A DNA stretch of 64,000 nucleotides from NCBI RefSeq assembly GCF_009857745.1, contig NZ_WWEN01000003.1, positions 186,001 to 250,000 on the forward strand, in the 5' to 3' direction. Positions 28,510 to 37,146 of the stretch are shown here, piece by piece (the first letter of the stretch is position 1; the number at the start of each line of letters is the position of its first letter). A program made the translations under genes and the position numbers. Below the pieces are notes generated by a model. The model saw only the letters and a list, made by a program, of their open reading frames with translations, was not told the DNA's origin and searched no databases. This stretch comes from Thalassovita mangrovi (GTDB lineage Bacteria; Pseudomonadota; Alphaproteobacteria; Rhodobacterales; Rhodobacteraceae).

Positions 28510-28787
28510 GATCTGGTCCTCTCTGAGTGGCTTTAATATTCTGCGAATTAGATACGTTCTAAATTGAGATTTTCCAGCCCTTTTTCGCCCCTATCGACAT
28601 CTTAGGACGGAAGGTCGCAGGGTTTGACAAAACCGAAAATTTGATCAAATTAGGGACAGGTTAGAGTCGGGGCATAACCCCGCTTGAAGCTTTCCAAAAC
28701 CCCTGTCAGAGTGCGCGGGAATCTGCGGTTTTTATTCCGCCTAGCGGAAAAAATGACCGGTATCTAATTATCTCACGGGAGAGAGAG
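28510..28787. promoter_or_regulatory. Divergent promoter region of peroxiredoxin and aldehyde dehydrogenase
   Basis: This 278-bp AT-richer gap contains TTGACA (28624-28629), a 17-bp spacer and AAATTA (28647-28652) reading toward the aldehyde dehydrogenase. A perfect 14-bp palindrome AATTTGATCAAATT (28638-28651) overlaps that -10 and could be an operator. GGGAGAGAGAG is the ribosome site for the dehydrogenase. No clear site for the peroxiredoxin side was identified. Confidence 0.5.
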
Positions 28788-30227
28788 ATGATCGAAAAAC
28801 GTCAATTCTACATCAACGGCGAATGGGTCGATCCGATCGAAGGCAAAGACCTGAATGTCATCGATCCCTCGACCGAAGAACCCTGCGCGGTCATTTCGCT
28901 GGGTTCCCAGGCCGATGTAGACAAGGCGGTCGCCGCCGCCAAGGCCGCCTTCCCGGCCTGGATGGCCACGCCGGTCGCGGAACGCATCGCGCTGGTCGAA
29001 AAGCTGCTGGAAATCTACAAGCGCCGCGGCGAAGAAATGGGCGCGGCGATGTCGATGGAAATGGGCGCGCCGATCGACATGGCGAACACCCAGCAGGTCG
29101 GCGCCGGCACCTGGCACATCACCAATTTCCTGAAAGCCGCAAAGAATTTCGAATTCATCCGCCCGCTGGGCGATCACGCGCCGAACGACCGGATCATCTA
29201 TGAACCGATCGGCGTCTGCGCCCTGATCACCCCGTGGAACTGGCCGATGAACCAGGTCACGCTGAAGGTCGTGGCCGCTGCCATCGCCGGCTGCACCATG
29301 GTTCTGAAACCGTCCGAGGAAAGCCCGCTCGACGCGATGCTGTTCGCCGAATTCATGGACGAAGCAGGCTTCCCCAAGGGCGTCTTCAACCTGGTCAACG
29401 GCGACGGCATGGGCGTCGGCACCGCGCTGACCGGCCACAAAGACGTCGACATGGTCAGCTTCACCGGCTCGACCCGCGCCGGGATCGCGATTTCCAAGAA
29501 CGCCGCCGACACCGTCAAGCGCGTGCACCTGGAACTGGGCGGCAAGGGCGCCAACATCATCTTCGCCGATGCCGATGACAAGGCGGTCAAGCGCGGCGTG
29601 CTGCACATGATGAACAACACCGGCCAAAGCTGTAACGCCCCCAGCCGGATGCTGGTGCAGAAGGGCGCCTATGACATGGCGGTGGAAACCGCCGCCGAAG
29701 TCGCCAGCAAGGTCACCGTGGGCAGCGCCCACGAAGCCGGCCGCCATATCGGCCCGGTGGTGAACGAAGCGCAGTGGAACAAGATCCAGGGCCTGATCCA
29801 GACGGGCATCGACGAAGGCGCCCGCTTGGTCGCCGGTGGCCTGGGCCGTCCCGAAGGGCTGAACAAGGGCTTCTTCGTCCGCCCCACCGTGTTCGCCGAC
29901 GTGACCAACGACATGACCATCGCGCGCGAAGAAATCTTCGGCCCGGTTCTCTCGATCATCCCGTTCGAGACCGAGGAAGAAGCGATCGCCATCGCCAATG
30001 ACACGGTTTACGGCCTGACCAACTACGTCCAGACCCAGGACGGCTCCAAGGCCAACCGGGTGGCGCAGCAGCTGCGTTCGGGCATGGTGGAAATCAACGG
30101 CACCAGCCGCGGCGCAGGCGCCCCCTTCGGCGGCATGAAGCAGTCGGGCAACGGCCGCGAGGCCGGCATGTGGGGGATCGAGGACTTCCTGGAAATCAAA
30201 GCGGTTTCCGGCTGGACCAACGATTAA
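28788..30227 (+). CDS. Aldehyde dehydrogenase family protein
   Basis: A 479-aa single-domain NAD(P)-dependent aldehyde dehydrogenase. Landmarks are LITPWNWPMNQVTLKVVAAA, FTGSTRAGIAISKNAADTVK, the general-base Glu in HLELGGKGANIIF, the nucleophile Cys near residue 282 in NNTGQSCNAPSRML, and EEIFGPVLSIIPF. Its closest subgroup (broad-specificity or aminobutyraldehyde-like) cannot be fixed by eye. A strong GGGAGAGAGAG precedes the start. It appears to be transcribed alone from a promoter with a palindromic element. Confidence 0.93.
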   Translation: MIEKRQFYINGEWVDPIEGKDLNVIDPSTEEPCAVISLGSQADVDKAVAAAKAAFPAWMATPVAERIALVEKLLEIYKRRGEEMGAAMSMEMGAPIDMANTQQVGAGTWHITNFLKAAKNFEFIRPLGDHAPNDRIIYEPIGVCALITPWNWPMNQVTLKVVAAAIAGCTMVLKPSEESPLDAMLFAEFMDEAGFPKGVFNLVNGDGMGVGTALTGHKDVDMVSFTGSTRAGIAISKNAADTVKRVHLELGGKGANIIFADADDKAVKRGVLHMMNNTGQSCNAPSRMLVQKGAYDMAVETAAEVASKVTVGSAHEAGRHIGPVVNEAQWNKIQGLIQTGIDEGARLVAGGLGRPEGLNKGFFVRPTVFADVTNDMTIAREEIFGPVLSIIPFETEEEAIAIANDTVYGLTNYVQTQDGSKANRVAQQLRSGMVEINGTSRGAGAPFGGMKQSGNGREAGMWGIEDFLEIKAVSGWTND

Positions 30228-30313
30228 TCCGCGAACGGAACGCGCCGCCATTGCGGCAAACCGGCATCCGGGGCTATGACAGCCCCGGATGCTTTTCTTT
30301 GCGGGGGGGCCGA

Positions 30314-31348
30314 ATGGCCGGGACCAAGCCGAAATCGCAAGCCGACTTCGTGCCGGAAACGGTGCTGAAGCGGGATATCTTTTCCGAAACGATTTCGGGG
30401 CATCTGGCCTCGGACCCGTCGGTCAAGGTGGCGCTGCGCAAACTCGACGGGGTGCCCTGGTACGCAAGGCCGCTGTCGCAGTTCCTGGCCCGCAGGGAAG
30501 CGCGCGGTCTCAGGGCGGTGCAGGGCATCGAAGGGGTGCCGGTGCTGCTGGCCGCCGACCGGGCGGGCATCCTGCGAATCTGGTCGCAGGGCACGCCGCT
30601 GCACCTGGCGAAACCCTCGAACCCGGAATGGTATCGCGACGCCAAGCGGCTGCTGCGCGACATGAAACGGCGCGGCGTCTGCCATAACGACATCGCCAAG
30701 CCGCAGAACTGGCTGATGACGCCGGACGGCCGCGCCGCGGTGATCGATTTCCAGCTCGCCAGTGTGCACAAGCGGCGCGGCAAGCTGTTCCGCATCGCCG
30801 CGCGCGAAGACCTGCGCCACATGCTGAAGCAGAAACGCGCCTTCGCGCCGCATCTGCTGACCGCGTCGGAACGCCGGATGCTGGCGCGCAAATCGCTGCC
30901 GTCGCGGATCTGGATGGCCACCGGCAAGAAGCTTTATAACTTCGTCACCAGGCGGCTGATGAACTGGTCAGACAGCGAAGGATCGGAAAACCGCATCGAA
31001 AAGGACGGCCCGGCGATCCGCGAAGCGTTGCTACAGGCGGGCGCGCGCGACGTGGCCTTCGCCGCCTATGCGCTGCCCGCGGGCGGCGTCGGGCTCTATG
31101 CCTTTGTCGAGGGCGATCTGTCCGCGAGTGCCCTGCCGCAGAGCGAGCCGAAACCGAACCTGGCGCAGATCGTGGCCACACTGCCGCGCGATGCGGAGGG
31201 CGAGGTGCGGGCCGACCTGCTGGAACTTATCGCCACCAACCGGCTGGACGAGCTGGAACAGCTACTGCGCGACGCGCCGGAACTTGCGGATGTGGTGAAT
31301 GCAATCGCTGCGGGCCGCCTGAACCTGACCGACCGCCGCTTGCGCTGA
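30314..31348 (+). CDS. Kinase-like protein with acyl-CoA-synthetase-like C-terminal tail
   Basis: A 344-aa protein with an RIO/InaA-like kinase core. The catalytic loop is CHNDIAKPQNWL (H124, D126, N132) and the metal-binding DFG is replaced by DFQ at 145-147 in AAVIDFQLASVHKRRGK. A candidate ATP Lys is in KVALRKLDG. After a short linker, residues about 230-320 (AIREALLQAGARDVAFAAYA, GGVGLYAFVEG, then ATLPRDAEGEVRADLLELI) resemble the C-terminal lid domain of AMP-forming acyl-CoA synthetases, including an LPR...G-[EK]-V-R pattern. The start at 30314 was preferred. Substrate unknown. Confidence 0.65.
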   Translation: MAGTKPKSQADFVPETVLKRDIFSETISGHLASDPSVKVALRKLDGVPWYARPLSQFLARREARGLRAVQGIEGVPVLLAADRAGILRIWSQGTPLHLAKPSNPEWYRDAKRLLRDMKRRGVCHNDIAKPQNWLMTPDGRAAVIDFQLASVHKRRGKLFRIAAREDLRHMLKQKRAFAPHLLTASERRMLARKSLPSRIWMATGKKLYNFVTRRLMNWSDSEGSENRIEKDGPAIREALLQAGARDVAFAAYALPAGGVGLYAFVEGDLSASALPQSEPKPNLAQIVATLPRDAEGEVRADLLELIATNRLDELEQLLRDAPELADVVNAIAAGRLNLTDRRLR

Positions 31349-31360
31349 GCGCCGACTTCC

Positions 31361-32014
31361 TCAGAACGGCACCTTGGCCCGAAACGCCATGCCCTTGCCG
31401 CTTTCGGGATGCTTGATGCGCAATTCCTCGGAATGCAGCATCAGGCGCGGGAAATCCTGCGCCGCCCCTTCGGCATAAAGCGGATCGCCCAGGATCGGAT
31501 GGCCAAGCGCCAGCATATGGACCCGCAGCTGGTGGCTGCGACCGGTGCGCGGCATCAGCCGCACCCGGGTTTCGTTATCGCCGTATTTCAGCACCCGCCA
31601 ATCGGTGATGGCCGGTTTGCCGTTCTCGTGATCCACCATCTGACGCGGCCGGTTCGGCCAGTCGACGATCAGCGGCAGGTCCACGGTGCCGGTCTTCGGC
31701 TCCAACCGCCCCCAGACCCGCGCGACATAGGTTTTCCGGGTGCTCCGCTTTTCGAACTGCATCGACAGGTTGCGCTGCGCATGGGGCGATAATGCGAAGA
31801 TCATCACCCCCGACGTGTCCCGATCCAGCCGGTGCACCAGCAAAGCCTGCGGGAACACCGCCTGCACCCGGGTGATCAGGCAATCGGCCAGGTGTTCGCC
31901 CCGTCCGGGCACCGATAAAAGGCCGCTGGGTTTGTTCACCACGACGATTTCGTGATCCTCGTGCAGGATCTCGAGCGGATCGGTGGGGGGATTATAGTCT
32001 GTGCTCCATGCCAT
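31361..32014 (-). CDS. RluA-family pseudouridine synthase
   Basis: A 217-aa enzyme that isomerises uridine in rRNA and/or tRNA. The catalytic Asp is in LLVHRLDRDTSGVMIFALS. N-terminal ILHEDHEIVVVNKPSGLLSV and late GRSHQLRVHMLALGHPILGD are diagnostic of the RluA family. No S4 domain is present, which fits RluA-type rather than RluC or RluD enzymes. The exact target (for example 23S U746 and tRNA U32) is inferred from family. Confidence 0.9.
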   Translation of the reverse strand: MAWSTDYNPPTDPLEILHEDHEIVVVNKPSGLLSVPGRGEHLADCLITRVQAVFPQALLVHRLDRDTSGVMIFALSPHAQRNLSMQFEKRSTRKTYVARVWGRLEPKTGTVDLPLIVDWPNRPRQMVDHENGKPAITDWRVLKYGDNETRVRLMPRTGRSHQLRVHMLALGHPILGDPLYAEGAAQDFPRLMLHSEELRIKHPESGKGMAFRAKVPF

Positions 32015-32056
32015 GGCCGGGAAATACGCGGGCGCGCGGCGGGGCGCAACCGCCGC

Positions 32057-32965
32057 TTACATCCGCGAATGGCGCAGTTGCCGCCACATCGACACCGAAT
32101 AGATCACCAAGGCCGCCCAGATCAGCGGGAAGGCGATCATACGGGCATGGTCGAACGGTTCGCCAAAGACCAGGACGGCCACCAGGAAAATCAGCGTCGG
32201 CGCGATGTATTGCAGCACACCGATGGTCGACAGCCGCAGCAGCTTGGCCCCGTTGGCATAGGTGATCAGCGGCACCGCCGTCACCACACCGGCGCCCATC
32301 AGCAGCGCCATATCGGCGCCGGAAGCGGTGAAATGCCCCTGCCCCGTCACCAGCAGGTAACCGGCATAGCCCAGGGCCAGCGGCAGCAGGATCAGCACTT
32401 CGAGCAGGAAACCCTGGTTCGGCCCCACCGGCAGCGATTTCTTGAAGAAGGCATAGAAGCCCCAGGTCACGGTCAGCCCCACCGCCGCCCAGGGCAGGCT
32501 CCCGGCATCGATCCACAGCACCGCGACCGCCAGCACCGCCAGCGCGATCGCCACCCCCTGCGCCTTGGTCGGCCGTTCACCCAGCAGCAGCGCGCCCAGG
32601 GCGACGCTGAACAGCGGGTTGATGTAGTAACCAAGCGCCGCGTCGATCGCCCGGCCCGACGCGATCGACCAGACATAGATGCCCCAGTTGACCGAAATCA
32701 GCAGCGCCGTGACGCAGGCCATGATCAGGGTGCGGGGGGTGCGCAGCGCCTGGACCAGATCGCTGGTGCGGCGCAGGTAGATCAGCAGGGCGGCAGCGAT
32801 GGGCAGTGCCCAGATCACCCGGTGCGCCACCACTTCTGCGGCCGGGATATGGGCCAGAAGCTTCATGTAAAGCGGCATGAAACCCCACATCAGATACGCC
32901 GCTATGGCAAAGGCAAGCCCTTGGGGCGTATCGATATTTTCGGGTTTCGCGGGGGTGTCGGACAT
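32057..32965 (-). CDS. rarD: EamA family transporter RarD
   Basis: A 302-aa inner-membrane protein of the drug/metabolite transporter superfamily, RarD subgroup, with about ten hydrophobic segments. The subgroup pattern is seen in GLAFAIAAYLMWGFMPLYMK, the VVAHRVIWALPIAAALLIYL segment and VNWGIYVWSIASGRAIDAAL followed by GYYINPLF. E. coli RarD was linked to chloramphenicol sensitivity; the natural substrate is unknown. It is a separate gene 42 bp from the rluA-like gene and likely in one unit with it. Confidence 0.92.
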   Translation of the reverse strand: MSDTPAKPENIDTPQGLAFAIAAYLMWGFMPLYMKLLAHIPAAEVVAHRVIWALPIAAALLIYLRRTSDLVQALRTPRTLIMACVTALLISVNWGIYVWSIASGRAIDAALGYYINPLFSVALGALLLGERPTKAQGVAIALAVLAVAVLWIDAGSLPWAAVGLTVTWGFYAFFKKSLPVGPNQGFLLEVLILLPLALGYAGYLLVTGQGHFTASGADMALLMGAGVVTAVPLITYANGAKLLRLSTIGVLQYIAPTLIFLVAVLVFGEPFDHARMIAFPLIWAALVIYSVSMWRQLRHSRM

Positions 32966-33034
32966 CTGGAAATTCCTTGTTGCCCCACGGCTTTATCGCA
33001 GAAGGGCGCGCGGCGAAAGACTGCAAAGGCCCGG

Positions 33035-33406
33035 TCAGGGTTTCTGCACGACACCATCCGCAATGTCATAATAGTCGCCCTTGTCGGCAACGAAGATATG
33101 CTGCGCGATCTTTACCCCCGTCGGCCCGTCGATCGCGCCCAGGGCGAAGCTGATATGGGGATCATTGGTGCCGTGCCAGAACAGGAACGCACCGCAATCC
33201 GGGCAGATGCCGCGCCGCGCGGCGTCGGTGAGCGAAAGCCAGTGAACCGGCCCCTCGATCCGCAGCTGGTCCTCGGGCACGTCGGCGGAAGCCCATGCAA
33301 TTCCAGCCATTTTCCGGCACTGGCTGCAATGACAGGCGGTCGCGCCGCGCGGCTGCCCCGTGACCTTGAAATGCACCTTGCCGCAGGCGCAGCTTCCTTC
33401 CAGCAT
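33035..33406 (-). CDS. GFA family zinc-binding protein
   Basis: A 123-aa protein of the GFA (glutathione-dependent formaldehyde-activating enzyme-like) family. The zinc-ligand Cys pattern is visible in GSCACGKVHFKV, ACHCSQCRKMAG and GICPDCGAFLFW. ATG 33406 begins exactly at the conserved N-terminus. Many members are not true formaldehyde enzymes, and no glutathione-formaldehyde genes are adjacent. It lies between rarD and the thiolase on the same strand. Confidence 0.88.
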   Translation of the reverse strand: MLEGSCACGKVHFKVTGQPRGATACHCSQCRKMAGIAWASADVPEDQLRIEGPVHWLSLTDAARRGICPDCGAFLFWHGTNDPHISFALGAIDGPTGVKIAQHIFVADKGDYYDIADGVVQKP

Positions 33407-33530
33407 GACGGACCCCTTTGCGTTCGCTATTTGTTCCGAATTCACGCTAGCGTGGGCCAAGGGAAGCGCACAATAGTTTTTACGCATTTGAGGCTTTTGT
33501 AGCCCGTTTCGATACAGATTGCCCGGGCGG

Positions 33531-33571
33531 CAAAAAACCAGCGCCCCGCCCCCAAAACCGGGACGGGGCGC
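33531..33571 (-). terminator. Rho-independent terminator of the thiolase gene
   Basis: An 8-bp stem GCGCCCCG (33541-33548) with CGGGGCGC (33564-33571), with a plus-strand A-run at 33532-33537 giving U on the minus transcript. It lies just past the thiolase stop. Confidence 0.85.
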
Positions 33572-33579
33572 CGTGTCGT

Positions 33580-34752
33580 TCAGACCCGCTCGATGGCGAT
33601 GGCGGTGCCTTCGCCGCCGCCGATGCAGATCGCCGCGATGCCGCGTTTCAGACCGCGCTTTTCCAGCGCGTTCAGCAGCGTCACCATGATCCGCGCGCCC
33701 GAGGCGCCGATCGGGTGACCCAGGGCGCAGGCGCCGCCGTTCACGTTCACGATGTCGCGGTGAATGTTCAGCTCGCGCATGAAGGCCATCGGCACCACCG
33801 CGAAAGCTTCGTTCACTTCCCACAGGTCGACGTCTTCGACGCTCCAGCCGAGCCGGTCGAGCAGCTTGCGCGCGGCGGGCACCGGGGCGGTGGGGAATTG
33901 CGACGGCGCATGGGCGTGGCTGGCATGGCCGAGGATGCGCGCGCGGATGTTCAGGCCTTGGGCTTCGGCGGCCTCTTGCGAGGCCAGCACCAGCGCCGCA
34001 GCACCGTCCGAGATCGACGAGGAGTTCGCCGCCGTCACCGTGCCATCCTTGCGGAAGGCGGGTTTCAGCATCGGGATTTTCTCGGGCCGCGCCTTGGCCG
34101 GTTGTTCGTCGGTGGAAATGACGTGTTCGCCGTTCTTGTGATGCAGGGTGATCGGGGCGATTTCGCCCTCGAAGGCACCGCTGCGTTCGGCGTCCAGCGC
34201 ATTGGACAGCGAGGCCAGCGCGTATTGGTCCTGTTCTTCGCGGGTGAACTGGAACGCCTCGGCGCAGTCTTCGGCGAAGGTGCCCATCAGGCGGCCCTTG
34301 TCATAGGCGTCTTCAAGACCGTCGAGGAACATGTGGTCCTTGACCTCCTGATGGCCGATCCGGGCGCCGCCGCGCATCTTGGGCAGCAGGTAGGGCGCGT
34401 TGGACATGCTTTCCATGCCGCCCGCGATCATCGTGTCGGCATGGCCAAGCGCGATCTGGTCGAAGGCGACCATCGCGGCTTTCATGCCCGATCCGCACAT
34501 CTTGTTCAGCGTGGTGGCGGGCACTTCTTCGCCCAAGCCGCCGGCGAAACCGGCCTGGCGCGCCGGGGCCTGGCCCTGGCCGGCGGGCAACACGCAGCCC
34601 ATCAGCACCTCGTCCACCGTCGCGGCACCGGCATCGGCCAGCGCGGCGCGGATCGCGGCGCCGCCCAGAACCGAGGCATCGACCCCGTCAAACACCCCCT
34701 GGAACCCGCCCATTGGGGTTCTCGACGCTCCTGCGATAACGACCGGTTTCAT
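33580..34752 (-). CDS. Acetyl-CoA acetyltransferase (thiolase)
   Basis: A 390-aa thiolase that condenses or cleaves acyl-CoA. The nucleophile Cys is C86 in NKMCGSGMKAAM, the catalytic His region is NVNGGACALGHPIGASGARI, and the second Cys is in AAICIGGGEGTAIAIE. The size is typical of biosynthetic acetoacetyl-CoA thiolases, although a degradative role cannot be excluded. It is monocistronic here, ended by a strong terminator; no PHB genes are adjacent. AGGAGG is present upstream of the ATG. Confidence 0.94.
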   Translation of the reverse strand: MKPVVIAGASRTPMGGFQGVFDGVDASVLGGAAIRAALADAGAATVDEVLMGCVLPAGQGQAPARQAGFAGGLGEEVPATTLNKMCGSGMKAAMVAFDQIALGHADTMIAGGMESMSNAPYLLPKMRGGARIGHQEVKDHMFLDGLEDAYDKGRLMGTFAEDCAEAFQFTREEQDQYALASLSNALDAERSGAFEGEIAPITLHHKNGEHVISTDEQPAKARPEKIPMLKPAFRKDGTVTAANSSSISDGAAALVLASQEAAEAQGLNIRARILGHASHAHAPSQFPTAPVPAARKLLDRLGWSVEDVDLWEVNEAFAVVPMAFMRELNIHRDIVNVNGGACALGHPIGASGARIMVTLLNALEKRGLKRGIAAICIGGGEGTAIAIERV

Positions 34753-35107
34753 GGTAATTCCTCCTATGTTGCCACGTGCATAGCCAATGGCGAGGATCGC
34801 TGTCTAGCCTGCACAGCAACGGCGTGCGGCATGACGCCACGGCGAAAGGGGGCGCGACGAACGGCTTCGACCTTTCCCCCTGTTCAAACAATTGGGGCCA
34901 GCGCCGCAAAAGTCCAAGATTCGCCATATTACCCGCGCAATCCCGCCCGAATGGCAGGGCATAGTGAAGACCGTAGCTGCACAAGCTTCCCTCGGCGTCA
35001 TGTGTTTATAGCCCCCACCCAGTACATGACGTCGAGGAATTTTCACCAGTTTCAAATCCGCAAGGGACTCTTTATTGTGCCGCCAAACAGCGGAGTAAAG
35101 AATACCC
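34753..35107. promoter_or_regulatory. Divergent intergenic region with inverted repeat
   Basis: A 355-bp gap between the thiolase and gamma-glutamyltransferase genes. It contains an 8-bp inverted repeat, CGTCATGT (34996-35003) and ACATGACG (35024-35031), separated by 20 bp, about 77 bp upstream of the GGT start. An operator is possible. No convincing gene was seen in the remainder. Confidence 0.35.
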
Positions 35108-36685
35108 ATGAGAGATTTCCAATTGCCCGGCCGTTCGCCCGTCATCGCGGCCAACGGTATCTGTGCCACCTCGCATCCCCTCGCCGCGAAAACCGCGATC
35201 GATATTCTTGAACGCGGCGGCAACGCGATGGACGCCGCGATTGCCGGGGCGATCCTGCTGGGCATCTGCGAACCGCAGATGACCGGGATCGGCGGCGACT
35301 GTTTCGTGCTGCTGTCGCCCGCGGGCAGCGACGACATCCTGGCGCTGAACGGATCGGGCCGCGCGCCCAAGGCGGCCTCGGCCGCGGCGCTGCGCGAGCG
35401 CGGTCTGTCGGCGGTGCCGGTCTACGGTCAGGAAGCGGTCACCATCCCCGGATCGGTCGACGCGTTCTGCCGCTTGTCGGAAGATCACGGCCGCATCGGG
35501 CTCGACGCGATCCTCGCCCCCACCATCCGCTATGCCGAGGAAGGCGTGCCGGTCGCGCCGCGCGTGGCCTTCGACTGGGCCAACAGCGGCAAGACCCTTC
35601 AGGGTCACGGGCTGCGCCACTTCATGCCCTCGGGCAAGACGCCGAAGGTAGGCGAAATGTTCCGCGCCCCCGGTCAGGCCGAGGTTCTGCGCCGCGTCGC
35701 CAAGGACGGCCGCAAGGCGTTTTACGAGGGCGAGATCGCCGAGGACATGGTGAACACCCTGCAGGCGATGGGCGGCGTCCACACGATGGAAGATTTCGCC
35801 AATACCGCCTGCGATTACACCTCGCCGGTCAGCGGTAATTATGCCGGTGTCGACCTGTACGAGCATCCGCCGAACGGCCAGGGCGCGACCGCGATCCTGA
35901 TGCTGAACATCCTGAAGCATTTCGACATTGCGGGCATGGACCCCTGGGGCAGCGAACGCGCGCATATCGAGGCGGAAGCGGCCAAGCTGGCCTATGACGC
36001 GCGCAACCGGTTCATCGCCGATCCGTCCCGGATGGCGCAGCCCGATTACATGCTGCTGCCGGAAACGGCGGCCAAGCTGGCGGCACTGATCAACCCGAAA
36101 AAGGCGATGGCCGCCGCCGCGCCGCTGACCGAGGCGGTGCACAAGGACACGATCTATATCACCGTCGTGGACCGCGACCGGATGGCGGTATCGCTGATCT
36201 ATTCGATCTTCCACGGCTTCGGGTCGGGCATCGCGTCGGAAAAATTCGGCATCCTGCTGCAGAACCGCGGCGCAGGCTTCACCCTGCAGGAAGGGCACCC
36301 GAACGAAATGGCCGGCGGCAATCGCCCAATGCACACGATCATCCCCGGCATGCTGCGCAAGGAAGGCCGGGTGCTGATGCCCTTCGGCGTGATGGGCGGG
36401 CAGTACCAGTCGAACGGTCATGCGCGTCTGGTGTCGAACATGCACGATTTCGGGCTGCCCCCGCAGGAAGCAATCGACGCACCGCGGTCGTTCAGCTTCG
36501 ACGGCAAGATGCAGGTCGAACGCGGCTATTCCGACACCGTGCGGCAGGAACTGGCCGATCTGGGCCACGATGTGGTCATCCCGGAAACGGCGATCGGCGG
36601 CGCGCAGGCGATCGTGATTGGCGAGGACGGCGTGCTGGAAGGCGGATCGGACCCGCGCAAGGACGGTTGCGCCCTGGGGTACTGA
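35108..36685 (+). CDS. Gamma-glutamyltransferase family protein
   Basis: A 525-aa Ntn-hydrolase that matures by self-cleavage. The N-terminal part has the family block GICATSHPLAAKTAIDILER followed by GGNAMDAAIAG. The nucleophilic Thr that starts the small subunit is near residue 348 in HKDTIYITVVDRDRMAVSL, followed by SIFHGFGSG and later GVMGGQYQSNGHARL. No signal peptide is visible, so it is probably cytoplasmic, unlike periplasmic GGT. A role in glutathione or gamma-glutamyl metabolism is likely but substrates may be acylated compounds. Confidence 0.9.
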   Translation: MRDFQLPGRSPVIAANGICATSHPLAAKTAIDILERGGNAMDAAIAGAILLGICEPQMTGIGGDCFVLLSPAGSDDILALNGSGRAPKAASAAALRERGLSAVPVYGQEAVTIPGSVDAFCRLSEDHGRIGLDAILAPTIRYAEEGVPVAPRVAFDWANSGKTLQGHGLRHFMPSGKTPKVGEMFRAPGQAEVLRRVAKDGRKAFYEGEIAEDMVNTLQAMGGVHTMEDFANTACDYTSPVSGNYAGVDLYEHPPNGQGATAILMLNILKHFDIAGMDPWGSERAHIEAEAAKLAYDARNRFIADPSRMAQPDYMLLPETAAKLAALINPKKAMAAAAPLTEAVHKDTIYITVVDRDRMAVSLIYSIFHGFGSGIASEKFGILLQNRGAGFTLQEGHPNEMAGGNRPMHTIIPGMLRKEGRVLMPFGVMGGQYQSNGHARLVSNMHDFGLPPQEAIDAPRSFSFDGKMQVERGYSDTVRQELADLGHDVVIPETAIGGAQAIVIGEDGVLEGGSDPRKDGCALGY

Positions 36686-36734
36686 TCGAAAAGACGGGCG
36701 CGGGCCGTTCTGGCCCCGCCCCTGCCCGCGCGGC

Positions 36735-37061
36735 TTAGTTCAGCTGGAAATGCAGCGGGTAATGACCGTCCTGGAACGGGCCGAACAGGTCGGGGATGTC
36801 GGGGTGATCCACCGGTTCGCCGGAATAATCCGCAACCAGGTTCTGTTCCGACACGTAAGCCACGTAGTAACTTTGATCGTTCTCGGCCAGCAGGTGGTAA
36901 AACGGCTGTTCGCGGCGCGGGCGGCTGTCCTCGGGGATGGAGTTGTACCATTCCTCGGTATTGGCGAATTGCGGATCGACGTCGAACACCACGCCGCGGA
37001 ACGGGTGCTTCTTGTGCCGAACGATCTGGCCAAGGTGATATTTTGCACGCGTCTTCAACAT
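36735..37061 (-). CDS. hspQ: Heat shock protein HspQ
   Basis: A 108-aa HspQ, a hemimethylated-DNA-binding-like protein that in E. coli enhances Lon-mediated proteolysis and influences DnaA. The family signature is KYHLGQIVRHKKHPFRGVVF, then PFYHLLAENDQSYYVAYVSE and QNLVADYSGEPVDHP. It is divergent from the AEC transporter with a short shared promoter region. Confidence 0.94.
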   Translation of the reverse strand: MLKTRAKYHLGQIVRHKKHPFRGVVFDVDPQFANTEEWYNSIPEDSRPRREQPFYHLLAENDQSYYVAYVSEQNLVADYSGEPVDHPDIPDLFGPFQDGHYPLHFQLN

Positions 37062-37146
37062 GGTCTTGCAGCCCTCTTACCCCAGAGATAGACGCTTTGG
37101 GCAGTAATTGTCCATGTCAGAGCCCGAATTCTGGGGGAAACAGTCT

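Noticed and set aside
28638-28651. FNR/Anr box
   Set aside because: FNR sites need TTGAT-N4-ATCAA; here TTGATCAA has no spacer.
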